This document shows, piece after piece, positions 1 to 8,508 of a stretch of DNA of 32,441 bases. Under the pieces are notes generated by a model. That model was not told the DNA's origin and made no database searches. It saw only the letters and a list, made by a program, of their open reading frames with translations. The DNA lies in NCBI GenBank assembly GCA_049599735.1, contig JBMYOX010000041.1, forward strand, positions 1 to 32,441. Reading direction: 5' to 3'. Each line of letters starts with the position of its first letter. Position 1 is the first letter of the stretch. Source of the stretch: Pontibacterium sp049599735. GTDB taxonomy: Bacteria > Pseudomonadota > Gammaproteobacteria > Pseudomonadales > Balneatricaceae. The translations under genes were made by a program, and so were the position numbers.

Positions 1-30
1 TGAATAGACTCCCCGGCATCGCGCAGACAC

Positions 31-55
31 AAAAAAGGCGCCTGACGGCGCCTTT
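31..55 (-). terminator. Rho-independent terminator after der
   Basis: A perfect inverted repeat with arms AAAGGCGCC (34-42) and GGCGCCTTT (47-55) and a 4-base loop is followed on the minus strand by a run of T. It lies about 30 bases past the der stop codon and closes the ndk-to-der gene block. Confidence 0.85.
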
Positions 56-86
56 AATCAAAACTCAAACAGAATCATTGGCATTG

Positions 87-1517
87 TTATTTTTTCTTAC
101 GTGATTTTTTGCGTGCCTGCTTCATCTCTCTGATATGACGCTTCTCACGCTCTTTCTTCGCCAACTGTCGAGGTGTCAGTATGTTTCGCTTACTCTCAAA
201 CGGGTTATCACCGGTACGAAACTCAAACCGCACCGGTGTGCCTTTAATGCCCAGCACCTGCGTGAATTTATTTTCCATATAGCGCTTATAAGAACCCGGC
301 AAAGCATCGGTCTGATTACCATGCACAACAATGATCGGTGGATTAGAGCCACCCTGGTGCGCATAACGCAGCTTAATACGACGACTACCCACCATTGGCG
401 GCTGATGATCTGCCACCATGTCTTCCAGTAAACGGGTCAGACGGCTGGTTGTCCATTTTTCCATGGCACAACCGTAAGCTTCTTCAATGGAGCCGTACAT
501 GTCACCTACACCACTGCCATGCAGGGCTGAAATAAAGTGCATACGTGCAAATTCAGCAAACTCCAGCTTACGTCGAATTTGCTCACGTACCTGCTCTTTC
601 TCGTCATGGCTCATGCCATCCCACTTATTAAGCGAGATCACCAACGCACGCCCTGTTTCCATCACAAAACTTAACATGCTTAAGTCCTGATCAGTCACAC
701 CATCTCGCGCATCAATAACAACCACAACGACATTAGCATCACGTACCGCCTGGAGCGTTTTTACAATCGAGAATTTCTCAACGGCTTCTGTGATGTTTTT
801 GCGCCGACGTACACCGGCAGTATCTATCAACGTATAGTTTTTACCTTCACGCTCATAAGGTATATAAACACTGTCACGGGTTGTTCCCGCCTTATCGTAG
901 ACCACCACCCGGTCTTCGCCCAACATGCGATTGACCAGTGTTGATTTACCAACATTCGGACGCCCTACAATGGCGATTTTAATACTACGGTCAATCTGCT
1001 GTTTAAGCACCAAATCAACTTCGACATCGGGAATCACACTTAGCACATGCTCAACCAGAAGACTTACACCCCGGCCATGTGCAGCCGCAATAGGGGTTGG
1101 CTCACCCAAACCTAAGCCATGGAACTCGCCCATCGCTACGTCAGGATCAATACCATCGGTTTTATTTACGACCAGATAGCATTTTTTTTCAGTGCGCCGC
1201 AGATAATCAGCCAGGCGCTCATCATCAGGGTTCAGACCAGAACGCCCGTCCACCAGAAAGAGCACAATATCTGCTTCTTCGATCGCCTGCAGAGACTGCT
1301 TGGCCATTTCATGATCGATACCTGTTTCATCGCCGGTAATACCCCCCGTATCCACAACGATATAATCCTTTTCACCCATACGCCCTTCACCGTATTTTCG
1401 GTCACGGGTCAGGCCTGAAAGATCAGCAACCAGCGCATCGCGGCTTCTGGTTAATCGGTTAAAAAGTGTAGATTTACCAACATTAGGTCGGCCTACAAGT
1501 GCAATTACGGGAAGCAT
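87..1517 (-). CDS. der: Ribosome-associated GTPase Der (EngA)
   Basis: Der is an essential double GTPase that helps mature the 50S ribosomal subunit. The 476-residue protein has two G domains in tandem, each with a GRPNVGKST P-loop (near residues 9-17 and 186-194). It also has switch motifs DTGG and DTAG, specificity motifs NKTD and NKWD, a C-terminal KH-like domain and a very basic Lys/Arg tail. Length matches the family. A TTG lies one codon upstream, but the ATG at 1517 is preferred because a GGAG sits 7 bases before it. It follows bamB on the same strand, but a strong hairpin in the 85-base gap suggests partial uncoupling from the upstream genes. Confidence 0.97.
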   Translation of the reverse strand: MLPVIALVGRPNVGKSTLFNRLTRSRDALVADLSGLTRDRKYGEGRMGEKDYIVVDTGGITGDETGIDHEMAKQSLQAIEEADIVLFLVDGRSGLNPDDERLADYLRRTEKKCYLVVNKTDGIDPDVAMGEFHGLGLGEPTPIAAAHGRGVSLLVEHVLSVIPDVEVDLVLKQQIDRSIKIAIVGRPNVGKSTLVNRMLGEDRVVVYDKAGTTRDSVYIPYEREGKNYTLIDTAGVRRRKNITEAVEKFSIVKTLQAVRDANVVVVVIDARDGVTDQDLSMLSFVMETGRALVISLNKWDGMSHDEKEQVREQIRRKLEFAEFARMHFISALHGSGVGDMYGSIEEAYGCAMEKWTTSRLTRLLEDMVADHQPPMVGSRRIKLRYAHQGGSNPPIIVVHGNQTDALPGSYKRYMENKFTQVLGIKGTPVRFEFRTGDNPFESKRNILTPRQLAKKEREKRHIREMKQARKKSRKKK

Positions 1518-1544
1518 CAAATTACTCCAGCCAACAGGCAGGTA

Positions 1545-1584
1545 AAAACAAAACGGCGGCTACCCGCCAAAGCCGGTAGCCGCC
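1545..1584 (-). terminator. Terminator-like hairpin between bamB and der
   Basis: A perfect 10-bp inverted repeat (GGTAGCCGCC at 1575-1584, GGCGGCTACC at 1555-1564) with a 10-base loop is followed on the minus strand by GTTTTGTTTTTAC. It lies 18 bases after the bamB stop and before der. It looks like a true intrinsic terminator or attenuator placed inside what is usually read as one operon. Confidence 0.75.
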
Positions 1585-1602
1585 CTATTAATCAGAACAC
1601 GC

Positions 1603-2754
1603 TTATTTCAGCTGAAGAGCAACCAGACGGCCACTGTTCGCTAACGTGTAAAGTACGTTATCCACAACCTTCATATCGCCATAGACACCTTTAGAGTCTA
1701 CTTGGTAACGTGCTATAAAATGCCCGTCCACCTGAGACATAAAGTGAATATAACCCTGAGCATCAGCCACAGCGACGGCGTTACTTAGGACGGCAGGTGA
1801 TGTAATCGCACGATTTTTCAGCGCATCCTGACGCCAGACACTGGCGCTACTGGACTGATCAAATGCCTGAACCGCATCACCGGCTTCACTCACGTAAACA
1901 TTACCAAAACCTGCTGCGAGACCCCGGTAACTGGAAACATTTTGAGACCAGATAATCTGAGCCTTGCGTGGGTCCATAGCCACTAAGCGCCCTTGGTAAC
2001 TGGTGACAAACAAACGATTACCCACAAGCAGGGGGCGCCCATCAATATCTACCATACGCTCAAGCTCTGAACGACCCTGTGCAACGGCTACCCTGCGCTC
2101 CCAGAGAACTCGTCCGTTGTCATTACTGATAGCGGCAATTTTCCCACTGGCAAAGCCTGCCAGAGTTACATCCTGGGTTACGATAGGCGTACTGGTACCC
2201 CGCAGTGTCAGACGGGGAATCAGGCTATCGTAGGTCCAACGCCGCTCGCCAGTCACACGATCAAAAGCAACTAATTTACCGTTAATCAACTGAGCAACAA
2301 CCAGATCCCGGTTCAACTGAGGCACAGAAACAACCTCGGTACTCACCGGCGCACGCCACAGTTCTTTGCCATCTTTACCATTAAGCGCGATAACTTCTCC
2401 GCTCTCACTAGCTACAGCCAGGGCACCAAAACCGGCACCCACACCTCCACTAAGCCTTACATTCAGCTCTGTCGTCCAGAGAGAGTGTCCATCGAGTCGG
2501 GAAAATGCCTGTATACGGCCATTATTATCAGTAGCAAAGACCTGATCACCGGATATCGCGGGCACAAACTGATGATATTTTTCACCCAGCCCAACACCGA
2601 TGTCTGCACTCCAGATCACATCAACCGTTTTCTCTTCTGTAAAAGACGGCAGAGGATTAGGTTGTATCTCTTCTTCTGAGTCAGCCCAGAATCCACAGCC
2701 AGATATCACCAATGAGAGCCCGGCTAGCGCCATGCCGCGTACCAGCATTTTCAT
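1603..2754 (-). CDS. bamB: Outer-membrane assembly lipoprotein BamB
   Basis: BamB is the beta-propeller lipoprotein of the BAM complex, which folds beta-barrel proteins into the outer membrane. The 383-residue product starts with a lipoprotein signal peptide ending in VISGC (lipidated Cys20). Repeated PQQ-type propeller blades follow, with typical W-x-x-x-L and GxVxALD-like strands (for example near 'VIALNGKDGKELW' and 'LVAFDRVTGERRW'). Length fits the family. The ATG lies immediately after the yfgM stop codon with a GGGGA upstream; a second ATG two codons in is an alternative start. The position between yfgM and der matches the usual gammaproteobacterial order. Confidence 0.95.
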   Translation of the reverse strand: MKMLVRGMALAGLSLVISGCGFWADSEEEIQPNPLPSFTEEKTVDVIWSADIGVGLGEKYHQFVPAISGDQVFATDNNGRIQAFSRLDGHSLWTTELNVRLSGGVGAGFGALAVASESGEVIALNGKDGKELWRAPVSTEVVSVPQLNRDLVVAQLINGKLVAFDRVTGERRWTYDSLIPRLTLRGTSTPIVTQDVTLAGFASGKIAAISNDNGRVLWERRVAVAQGRSELERMVDIDGRPLLVGNRLFVTSYQGRLVAMDPRKAQIIWSQNVSSYRGLAAGFGNVYVSEAGDAVQAFDQSSSASVWRQDALKNRAITSPAVLSNAVAVADAQGYIHFMSQVDGHFIARYQVDSKGVYGDMKVVDNVLYTLANSGRLVALQLK

Positions 2755-3414
2755 TTATTGTTCCCCGATACTCAGATCATCCAGTTTCATCGACAACAGG
2801 GGTCTGGCACTGCCCTGCTCAGCCGCTTTTTTAGCAGACTGATAAGCAGCTCGTGCAGCATCTGCATCACCTTTCATCAGGTACAGATCACCCTTAAGCT
2901 CATCAATGCTCACCTGAAAACGATCACCTCCGATTCCAGTAAGTAAACTCAGAGCTGTATCCAGATCACCTTTTGCAGCCTGAAGACGCGCTTTACGCAT
3001 AGTTGCGACTACCTTCATTTCAGGTGAGGGCTCATGGCTCAAAACCCAGTCAATTTCAGTCAGCGCTTTATCAAACTCTTTTGCATCAACCGCAACCCGC
3101 GCCTGAATCAGCGCCGCATACCTTGCATACATGGAGTTTTCAAATTCAGTTTTTAACTGACCGGCCAGATGATTTGCCGTTGCCAGTTGATCCTGATCTT
3201 TGGACGGCCCTGAACCTGCAATCACCGCATCAAGCATATTCTGATAAAGCACAGAGGCATTTTCAGCTTCCACAGCCTGACGTTCCTGCCAGCCGTTCCA
3301 ACCCACAACAACCGCTACCGCCAGACCAACACCCAGCAATAATGATTTGCCATTTTCATTCCACCACTGTTTAAGTGCCTGGACCTGTTCTTCCTCGGTG
3401 CGCATCTCAGCCAC
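2755..3414 (-). CDS. yfgM: YfgM family inner-membrane TPR protein (ancillary SecYEG chaperone)
   Basis: YfgM proteins are anchored in the inner membrane with a periplasmic TPR-like domain. In E. coli the protein associates with SecYEG and PpiD and helps hand over exported proteins. The 219-residue product has one membrane segment near residues 23-40 (rich in L, G, A, V) followed by helical repeats, matching the TPR_21-type domain. The start is GTG at 3414, because AGGAG lies 7 bases upstream; the ATG at 3405 would be 16 bases away. The gene sits 17 bases after hisS and abuts bamB, so translation with bamB is probably coupled. Confidence 0.9.
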   Translation of the reverse strand: MAEMRTEEEQVQALKQWWNENGKSLLLGVGLAVAVVVGWNGWQERQAVEAENASVLYQNMLDAVIAGSGPSKDQDQLATANHLAGQLKTEFENSMYARYAALIQARVAVDAKEFDKALTEIDWVLSHEPSPEMKVVATMRKARLQAAKGDLDTALSLLTGIGGDRFQVSIDELKGDLYLMKGDADAARAAYQSAKKAAEQGSARPLLSMKLDDLSIGEQ

Positions 3415-3431
3415 AACCGAACTCCTATTTA

Positions 3432-4712
3432 TTAAACGTTAATAATCATGTCTGCCAGTGCAACTGACAGATCCTCACGCGCAACTTGTACCTGCCCCTG
3501 GTCACTGCGTAGCGGCTTAACCGTTACCAGGCCTTTTTTCAGCTCATCTGCACCTATAATCAGTGCAACAGAGGCTCCACTGCGGTCAGCTTTTTTCATC
3601 TGGCTTTTGAACGAACCACCGCCACAATGCAGCTGAATTCTAAGAGAACTCTCTGAACGCAAGCGTTCAGCAAGCAACAAAGATTCCAGAGCAGCTTCCT
3701 CACCCATCGCTGTCACATAAACATCAACAGACTGACGTACCGCTTCAGGCACCAGCTCCAGCGTTTCAAGCAGCAACACCAGACGCTCAACACCCATTGC
3801 AAAACCGACAGCCGGGGTTGCTTTACCCCCCAGTTGCGCGACCAGACCATCGTAACGGCCTCCGGCACAAACCGTACCCTGAGCGCCCAGCTGATCGGTC
3901 ACCCATTCGAACACGGTCTTGCAGTAATAGTCCAGCCCCCGAACCAGGCGCGGATTAACTTCATACTTCAGGCCTGCCTTATCTAAAACAAGTTTCAACT
4001 GCTCAAAGTGAAGCCTGGACTCTTCATCCAGATAGTTATGAAAATCCGGTGCATCAGTCAGTAATGCCTGAGTAGCGGGATCCTTAGTATCAAGAATACG
4101 CATCGGATTTGTATCGAGGCGACGCTTGCTATCCTCATCCAGCTGCTCTTTATGCTCAAGCAAATAAGCAACCAAATCAGCACGGAAACGGGCACGTGCC
4201 TCAGAGCTGCCCAGCGTATTAAGCTGCAGTGTTACGGCATCCAGCAAGCCCAGCTCTCGCCACAGACGGGCGGTCATCAGGATCAATTCGGCATCAATAT
4301 CAGGACCTTGCATACCAAAGGTTTCAACACCAATTTGATTAAACTGCCGATAACGCCCTTTTTGTGGGCGCTCGTGCCGAAACATAGGCCCCATATACCA
4401 AAGGCGCTGGATCTGATTGTACAGTAAACCGTTTTCTTCCCCGGCTCGCACACAACCTGCCGTGCCTTCGGGCCTTAGCGTCAGACTATCGCCATTACGA
4501 TCAGCAAAGGTATACATTTCTTTTTCAACGATATCGGTGACCTCACCGATGGAACGTTTAAACAGTTCGGTTTGTTCGACAATTGGCATACGAATTTCAC
4601 CGTAACCATAGGCTGCCAGAACAGATTTAACGTGTGATTCCAGATACTGCCAAACCGGTGTTTCTTCGGGCAGGATATCATTCATGCCACGAATGGCTTT
4701 AACTTTTACCAA
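3432..4712 (-). CDS. hisS: Histidine--tRNA ligase
   Basis: HisRS charges tRNA-His in the cytoplasm. The 426-residue class II synthetase shows motif 2 (FRHERPQKGRYRQFNQIGVE), the histidine-binding GLDYYCKTVFEW and CAGGRYDGL motifs, motif 3 (AVGFAMGVERL) and a C-terminal anticodon-binding domain. The start is TTG at 4712. The encoded N-terminus (MVKVKAIRGMNDILPEE) aligns in length with other HisRS proteins, AGGG lies 8 bases upstream, and the next ATG would delete the conserved AIRG residues. The gene directly follows rodZ by 29 bases; ispG, which normally lies between them, is missing. Confidence 0.96.
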   Translation of the reverse strand: MVKVKAIRGMNDILPEETPVWQYLESHVKSVLAAYGYGEIRMPIVEQTELFKRSIGEVTDIVEKEMYTFADRNGDSLTLRPEGTAGCVRAGEENGLLYNQIQRLWYMGPMFRHERPQKGRYRQFNQIGVETFGMQGPDIDAELILMTARLWRELGLLDAVTLQLNTLGSSEARARFRADLVAYLLEHKEQLDEDSKRRLDTNPMRILDTKDPATQALLTDAPDFHNYLDEESRLHFEQLKLVLDKAGLKYEVNPRLVRGLDYYCKTVFEWVTDQLGAQGTVCAGGRYDGLVAQLGGKATPAVGFAMGVERLVLLLETLELVPEAVRQSVDVYVTAMGEEAALESLLLAERLRSESSLRIQLHCGGGSFKSQMKKADRSGASVALIIGADELKKGLVTVKPLRSDQGQVQVAREDLSVALADMIINV

Positions 4713-4741
4713 GATTACAACCCTACAACTAAAACAGAAGA

Positions 4742-5782
4742 TTATTCCTGAGCAGGTAATGTCATTCGAAGCACATTACCATTACCCCGCTTGAGTAACT
4801 CAACAGGCTCATCATTTAAAACCAAACGCTCAACCGCAGACAAAGCGCCCAGGGTAATACGAAATGGCAATTCACCCTCAACATCAACAGCCCGCTGCGC
4901 ATTTCGCACACTCGCAACCAGTAATTTACCCCCACTATCCCGGACTTCAGTCCAGCAGTCGGCTGTAAATTCGATCTGCAGGCGGCCTGACTTAACATCG
5001 GGCAGAACCTCATCCGCAGCAATCGAATCGGTGCCGGTCATCACCCCGTCCTGAGTTTCGGATTTTGCTTGCTCATCAGCAGGTGCAATTACATTGCCCT
5101 CTTCATCCCCGAAAGCATCCGGGGTCGGCAGCTCATCCTTAAGCACCTCTTCAACCGAGGTTTCAATCGCTTTAACCGAGGCTTCCAGCTGATCCACCGA
5201 CGCTGAAGCTTCTTCTGTCATCGCATCAACTACAGGCGGCGCTTCAGGCACTGTGCTCAATGCTTCTTCCCTCCCGACCGATAACTCAACCGGGTCAGCT
5301 TTGGGTGCTACCGGGGGCGCGGCGGGCTGAGTAACAAGCTCACTCACAGGCTCAGTCAGCAACCCCTTTTGTGCCTGCCACCAGAAGAATCCGGCCGCAG
5401 CAACCGCGATTAACAGAACCAAAACAACCAGCTTTTTAAACCCGTCACCACCGGAGCGATGCTCCTCATGCCGATAGCTGCTATAACCGCGCCTCCCGGG
5501 CCTTTCCCCGGCCACCCGACCTACCACACGATCATATTCAGCAACAGCCTGCTCTTCATTCAGACCCAAATAACGCGCATAGGCTTTGAGGTAACCCAGG
5601 GCAAAAACACGATCCGGTAAGTCATCCAGCCGTCCTGTTTCGATGGCGATCAGATATTTAACCGAAAAATTAAGATCGGTCGCCGCTGCTTCTGTGCTGA
5701 GACCTTTTTGCTCCCGTGCCGCCACAAATTCAGCACCATTAAAGAGTTCAACAACTTCATCCTGATCTGGTTGGCTACTCAC
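4742..5782 (-). CDS. rodZ: Cytoskeletal protein RodZ
   Basis: RodZ links the MreB cytoskeleton to the peptidoglycan elongation machinery and supports rod shape. The 346-residue protein has an N-terminal Xre-like helix-turn-helix domain (about residues 15-85), a basic juxtamembrane stretch, one membrane segment (about 116-134), an acidic and Pro-rich periplasmic linker, and a C-terminal RodZ domain with FTADCWTEVRD. The GTG start overlaps the pilF stop codon by four bases (GTGA), so the two are translationally coupled. In most relatives ispG comes next; here hisS does. Confidence 0.95.
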   Translation of the reverse strand: MSSQPDQDEVVELFNGAEFVAAREQKGLSTEAAATDLNFSVKYLIAIETGRLDDLPDRVFALGYLKAYARYLGLNEEQAVAEYDRVVGRVAGERPGRRGYSSYRHEEHRSGGDGFKKLVVLVLLIAVAAAGFFWWQAQKGLLTEPVSELVTQPAAPPVAPKADPVELSVGREEALSTVPEAPPVVDAMTEEASASVDQLEASVKAIETSVEEVLKDELPTPDAFGDEEGNVIAPADEQAKSETQDGVMTGTDSIAADEVLPDVKSGRLQIEFTADCWTEVRDSGGKLLVASVRNAQRAVDVEGELPFRITLGALSAVERLVLNDEPVELLKRGNGNVLRMTLPAQE

Positions 5783-6543
5783 CGTGCTGATTCCTCATAC
5801 AATCTATACTCCTCAGAATCCGGGAACATATTTTTTAATATCAGAGCATAAGTTGCCGCTTTGGACAACGCTCCGCTATAACGTGCCAGGCGAACACCCA
5901 CCCAAAGGCTTTTTGCGTAATGCTGTACCCGGCGACTATCAACCTGTTCAGAGAAACGCTCAAAATAGCGCTCAGCGTCTGTGAGCTTCTTCTGTTCGAT
6001 CAGCAAATCAGACAGTTCAATTAGCGATATGACACGTAATGGACTGATCTGCAGCGCTCGTTCAAAAGCGTGTACAGCTGCCTCTGCTTTATTCAAAAGT
6101 CGGTAACAACGCCCGAGGTTTTCAAAGGCTTGAGAGCGGCGGTTATAAAAAGGGTCTTCAGTTGCCCTGGCAAGTTCAGAGCATGCCAGCTCATAACGCT
6201 TTTCGGCAAATAGAAAAGCACCAAAATTGTTATGAATCATGGCGGACTGGGGAGCAAACTGAGTGGCTTTAAGGAAATAATCTTCTGCGAGGGCTTTTTC
6301 ACCCTCCAGCTGAAAGCTCAACGCCAGCCCGTGATGTGCCTCGGCATCATGCGGGGCCAGAGAAAGTGCTTTTTGCAGCGCGTTTTTGGCACTTTGTGTA
6401 TCACCCGCCTGCAAATACTCCAGACCCAGCCGGGTGTAAGCAGCACTGACCGATTGAGTCTCTTCACTTTTTCGCGCAGTATCCGTGGCACAACCACCCA
6501 GAAAAATAAGCGCAAGTAATATTGAGAGACTTAAGCGTTTCAC
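5779..6543 (-). CDS. pilF: Type IV pilus biogenesis/stability lipoprotein PilF (PilW)
   Basis: PilF is an outer-membrane lipoprotein that helps the PilQ secretin assemble. The 254-residue product has a lipoprotein signal peptide with lipobox LGGC (Cys18) and at least four TPR repeats (for example AYTRLGLEYLQAGD, AHHGLALSFQLEGE, AFENLGRCYRLLNK). Length is normal for the family. The start is GTG at 6543 with AGGAG 6 bases upstream; no in-frame ATG lies near. It follows rlmN by 12 bases and overlaps rodZ by four. No other pilus genes are in the window; the link to rlmN and rodZ is conserved synteny. Confidence 0.92.
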   Translation of the reverse strand: MKRLSLSILLALIFLGGCATDTARKSEETQSVSAAYTRLGLEYLQAGDTQSAKNALQKALSLAPHDAEAHHGLALSFQLEGEKALAEDYFLKATQFAPQSAMIHNNFGAFLFAEKRYELACSELARATEDPFYNRRSQAFENLGRCYRLLNKAEAAVHAFERALQISPLRVISLIELSDLLIEQKKLTDAERYFERFSEQVDSRRVQHYAKSLWVGVRLARYSGALSKAATYALILKNMFPDSEEYRLYEESAR

Positions 6544-6555
6544 CCGGTGCTCCTG

Positions 6556-7689
6556 TTAAGATTCATTCGGGACCTGAGGAGAAACATCTTGTACCACAGG
6601 GATATACTTCTGGCTGCGACGTGTGCGATCCACCACCTGGCCGACAAGTTGTCCGCAGGCTGCATCCACATCATCACCGCGTGTTCTGCGCACGGTTGTC
6701 AGAATGCCCGCTTTAACCATAATCTGCTTAAACGCCAGAATGGCATCCTCTCCCGGCCGCTCATAGCCGGAGTTGGGGAATGGGTTAAATGGAATCAAAT
6801 TAAGTTTGCAAGGTAAACGACGCAGCACTTTCACTAGCTGGCGAGCCTGTTCAGGCTGATCATTAATGCCTGCCATCAAGGTATATTCAACCGTAATCAC
6901 CCGCTTGTCATTCAGGTTTTCCAGGTAACGATTACAAGCCGCGATTAATTCTGCAATAGGGTAACGTTTATTAATAGGCACCAGCGTATCACGTAGTGCA
7001 TCGGTGGGTGCATGTAATGAGATTGCCAAAGATACATCACTCACTTCACGCAACTTATCCAGCGCAGGTACAACCCCGGCCGTCGAGAGCGTTACACGCC
7101 GCTTGGACAGACCATAAGCATTATCTTCCATCATCAACTGCGTGGCATCCACCACGTTGTCGAAGTTCATCAGCGGTTCGCCCATGCCCATCAGCACAAC
7201 GTTTGTTACACGCCGGTCACCGGAAGGATCAAAGGGGCCAAAAGAGCGAATCGCAATACGCACCTGAGCGATGATTTCTGCCGCCGATAAGTTTCGGTTA
7301 AAACCCTGTTTACCGGTTGAGCAAAAACTACAGTCCAGCGCACAACCAATCTGGGAAGATACACAAAGTGTAGCCCGCCCGCCTTCAGGGATAAGCACCG
7401 TCTCAACACAAGAGCCGCCATCCACACGAATAACCCACTTACGTGTACCATCTTTGGAGATGTCCTGAGTGACAACCTCAGGCTCCCGTAATTCTGCAAC
7501 CTCATTGAGCTTCTGGCGAAGGGCTTTGCTGATATTGGTCATTTCATCAAAGCTGGTTGCGCCAAACTGATGAATCCATTTCAACACCTGGATTGCACGA
7601 AAACGCTTTTCATCTATCTCATCAAAGAAAGCTTCAAGCTTAGCCGGTGACATACCCAGCAGATTTACTTTGGCAACGGATTCAGTCAT
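6556..7689 (-). CDS. rlmN: Dual-specificity rRNA/tRNA adenine C2-methyltransferase RlmN
   Basis: RlmN is a radical-SAM enzyme that methylates C2 of A2503 in 23S rRNA and A37 in some tRNAs. The 377-residue protein carries the 4Fe-4S ligand motif CxxxCxxC as C116, C120 and C123 (CALDCSFC). It also has the GxGEPL-like stretch MGMGEPLMN, and a C-terminal Cys in DDVDAACGQL that matches the mechanistic methyl-carrying cysteine of the family. It is the second gene of the ndk-to-der block, 68 bases after ndk, with a hairpin between them. It needs an Fe-S cluster, which the neighbouring isc operon would supply. Confidence 0.96.
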   Translation of the reverse strand: MTESVAKVNLLGMSPAKLEAFFDEIDEKRFRAIQVLKWIHQFGATSFDEMTNISKALRQKLNEVAELREPEVVTQDISKDGTRKWVIRVDGGSCVETVLIPEGGRATLCVSSQIGCALDCSFCSTGKQGFNRNLSAAEIIAQVRIAIRSFGPFDPSGDRRVTNVVLMGMGEPLMNFDNVVDATQLMMEDNAYGLSKRRVTLSTAGVVPALDKLREVSDVSLAISLHAPTDALRDTLVPINKRYPIAELIAACNRYLENLNDKRVITVEYTLMAGINDQPEQARQLVKVLRRLPCKLNLIPFNPFPNSGYERPGEDAILAFKQIMVKAGILTTVRRTRGDDVDAACGQLVGQVVDRTRRSQKYIPVVQDVSPQVPNES

Positions 7690-7724
7690 AAAAATTTAAC
7701 TCAATGGGGTCTGAATAAAGCAGA

Positions 7725-7747
7725 GACCACCCTGCAACAGGGTGGTC
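7725..7747 (-). terminator. Hairpin after ndk
   Basis: A perfect 10-bp inverted repeat, GACCACCCTG (725-734 of the 7 kb line) and CAGGGTGGTC, with a 3-base loop, lies between ndk and rlmN. On the minus strand it is followed by TCTCTGCTTTATTC, a poor T-tract. It may be a leaky terminator or an mRNA 3'-end stabiliser for abundant ndk message. Confidence 0.55.
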
Positions 7748-7757
7748 AGGTCGACAA

Positions 7758-8165
7758 TTACTTGCCGAAGAAGTAAGCGATTTCACGCTCTGCAGAAGTC
7801 GCAGAGTCAGAACCGTGTACTGCGTTAGCATCGATAGACTCAGCGAAGTCACGACGGATAGTCCCTTCAGCCGCTTCCTGTGGGTTAGTTGCACCCATCA
7901 GATCGCGGTTCTGAGTGATCGCGTTTTCACCTTCCAGAACCTGAACAACAACAGGACCAGACGTCATGAAGGCAACCAGATCAGCGAAGAAAGGACGTTC
8001 TTTGTGCTCAGCGTAGAAGCCTTCAGCATCAGCCTGGGACAGCTGCTTCATCTGCATATCTACAACTTTCAGATCCGCCGCTTCAAAGCGTGCTACGATC
8101 TGACCAATTACATTTTTTGCTACTGCGTCCGGCTTAATGATGGACAGTGTACGTTCGATTGCCAT
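7758..8165 (-). CDS. ndk: Nucleoside diphosphate kinase
   Basis: Ndk transfers phosphate from ATP to other NDPs through a phosphohistidine and keeps (d)NTP pools balanced. The 135-residue protein shows the nucleotide-binding IIKPDAV segment (Lys11) and the catalytic motif NAVHGSDS (His117). It is slightly shorter than the E. coli enzyme (143) but complete. AGGGA lies upstream of the ATG. A candidate promoter precedes it and a hairpin follows it, so it may be expressed both alone and as the first gene of the ndk-rlmN-pilF block. Confidence 0.97.
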   Translation of the reverse strand: MAIERTLSIIKPDAVAKNVIGQIVARFEAADLKVVDMQMKQLSQADAEGFYAEHKERPFFADLVAFMTSGPVVVQVLEGENAITQNRDLMGATNPQEAAEGTIRRDFAESIDANAVHGSDSATSAEREIAYFFGK

Positions 8166-8216
8166 TGTTTCTTAATCCCTGAGATTATTAAGGACATACT
8201 TAAAATTCAACGCGCA

Positions 8217-8245
8217 ATTATACGCGAGGTTCTGTGAACTGAACA
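8217..8245 (-). promoter_or_regulatory. Candidate sigma-70 promoter for ndk
   Basis: On the minus strand a perfect -10 box TATAAT (8217-8222) is preceded, 17 bases upstream, by the weak -35 TGTTCA (8240-8245). Transcription would start about 8210, giving a leader of roughly 45 bases before ndk. It lies just after the iscX terminator. Confidence 0.5.
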
Positions 8246-8263
8246 GCACCATCAGTTGACAAC

Positions 8264-8287
8264 AAAAAGCCCGAATTTCTCCGGGCT
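8264..8287 (-). terminator. Rho-independent terminator of the isc operon
   Basis: Arms CGGGCT (8282-8287) and AGCCCG (8268-8273) with an 8-base loop are followed on the minus strand by TTTTG. The structure begins 7 bases past the iscX stop codon and separates the isc operon from ndk. Confidence 0.8.
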
Positions 8288-8294
8288 CCCTGTT

Positions 8295-8495
8295 TTAGTC
8301 AAGCTCTTCAATCCAGGCTGCCTGAATGGCTTCAAGGATTTTTTCTCCGCACCGATCGGGCTCATCATCAAAACCATCAAGCCCCATCACTTTCTCATAA
8401 AGATCAGGAAAGCTAATGGTCAGCGGATCCTGTTCCGGGTATCGCTCATAAAGCTCAATGGCAATATCAATCACATCAACCCATTTCAGACTCAT
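8295..8495 (-). CDS. iscX: Fe-S cluster assembly protein IscX
   Basis: IscX is a small acidic protein that binds IscS and iron and tunes the rate of cluster assembly. The 66-residue product starts MSLKWVDVIDIAIEL and has the acidic signature FPDLYEKVMGLDGFDDEP. The conserved acidic surface and length match the family. It is the last gene of the isc operon, 13 bases after fdx, and is followed by a terminator. Confidence 0.95.
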   Translation of the reverse strand: MSLKWVDVIDIAIELYERYPEQDPLTISFPDLYEKVMGLDGFDDEPDRCGEKILEAIQAAWIEELD

Positions 8496-8508
8496 GATGA
8501 CTCCTTAC

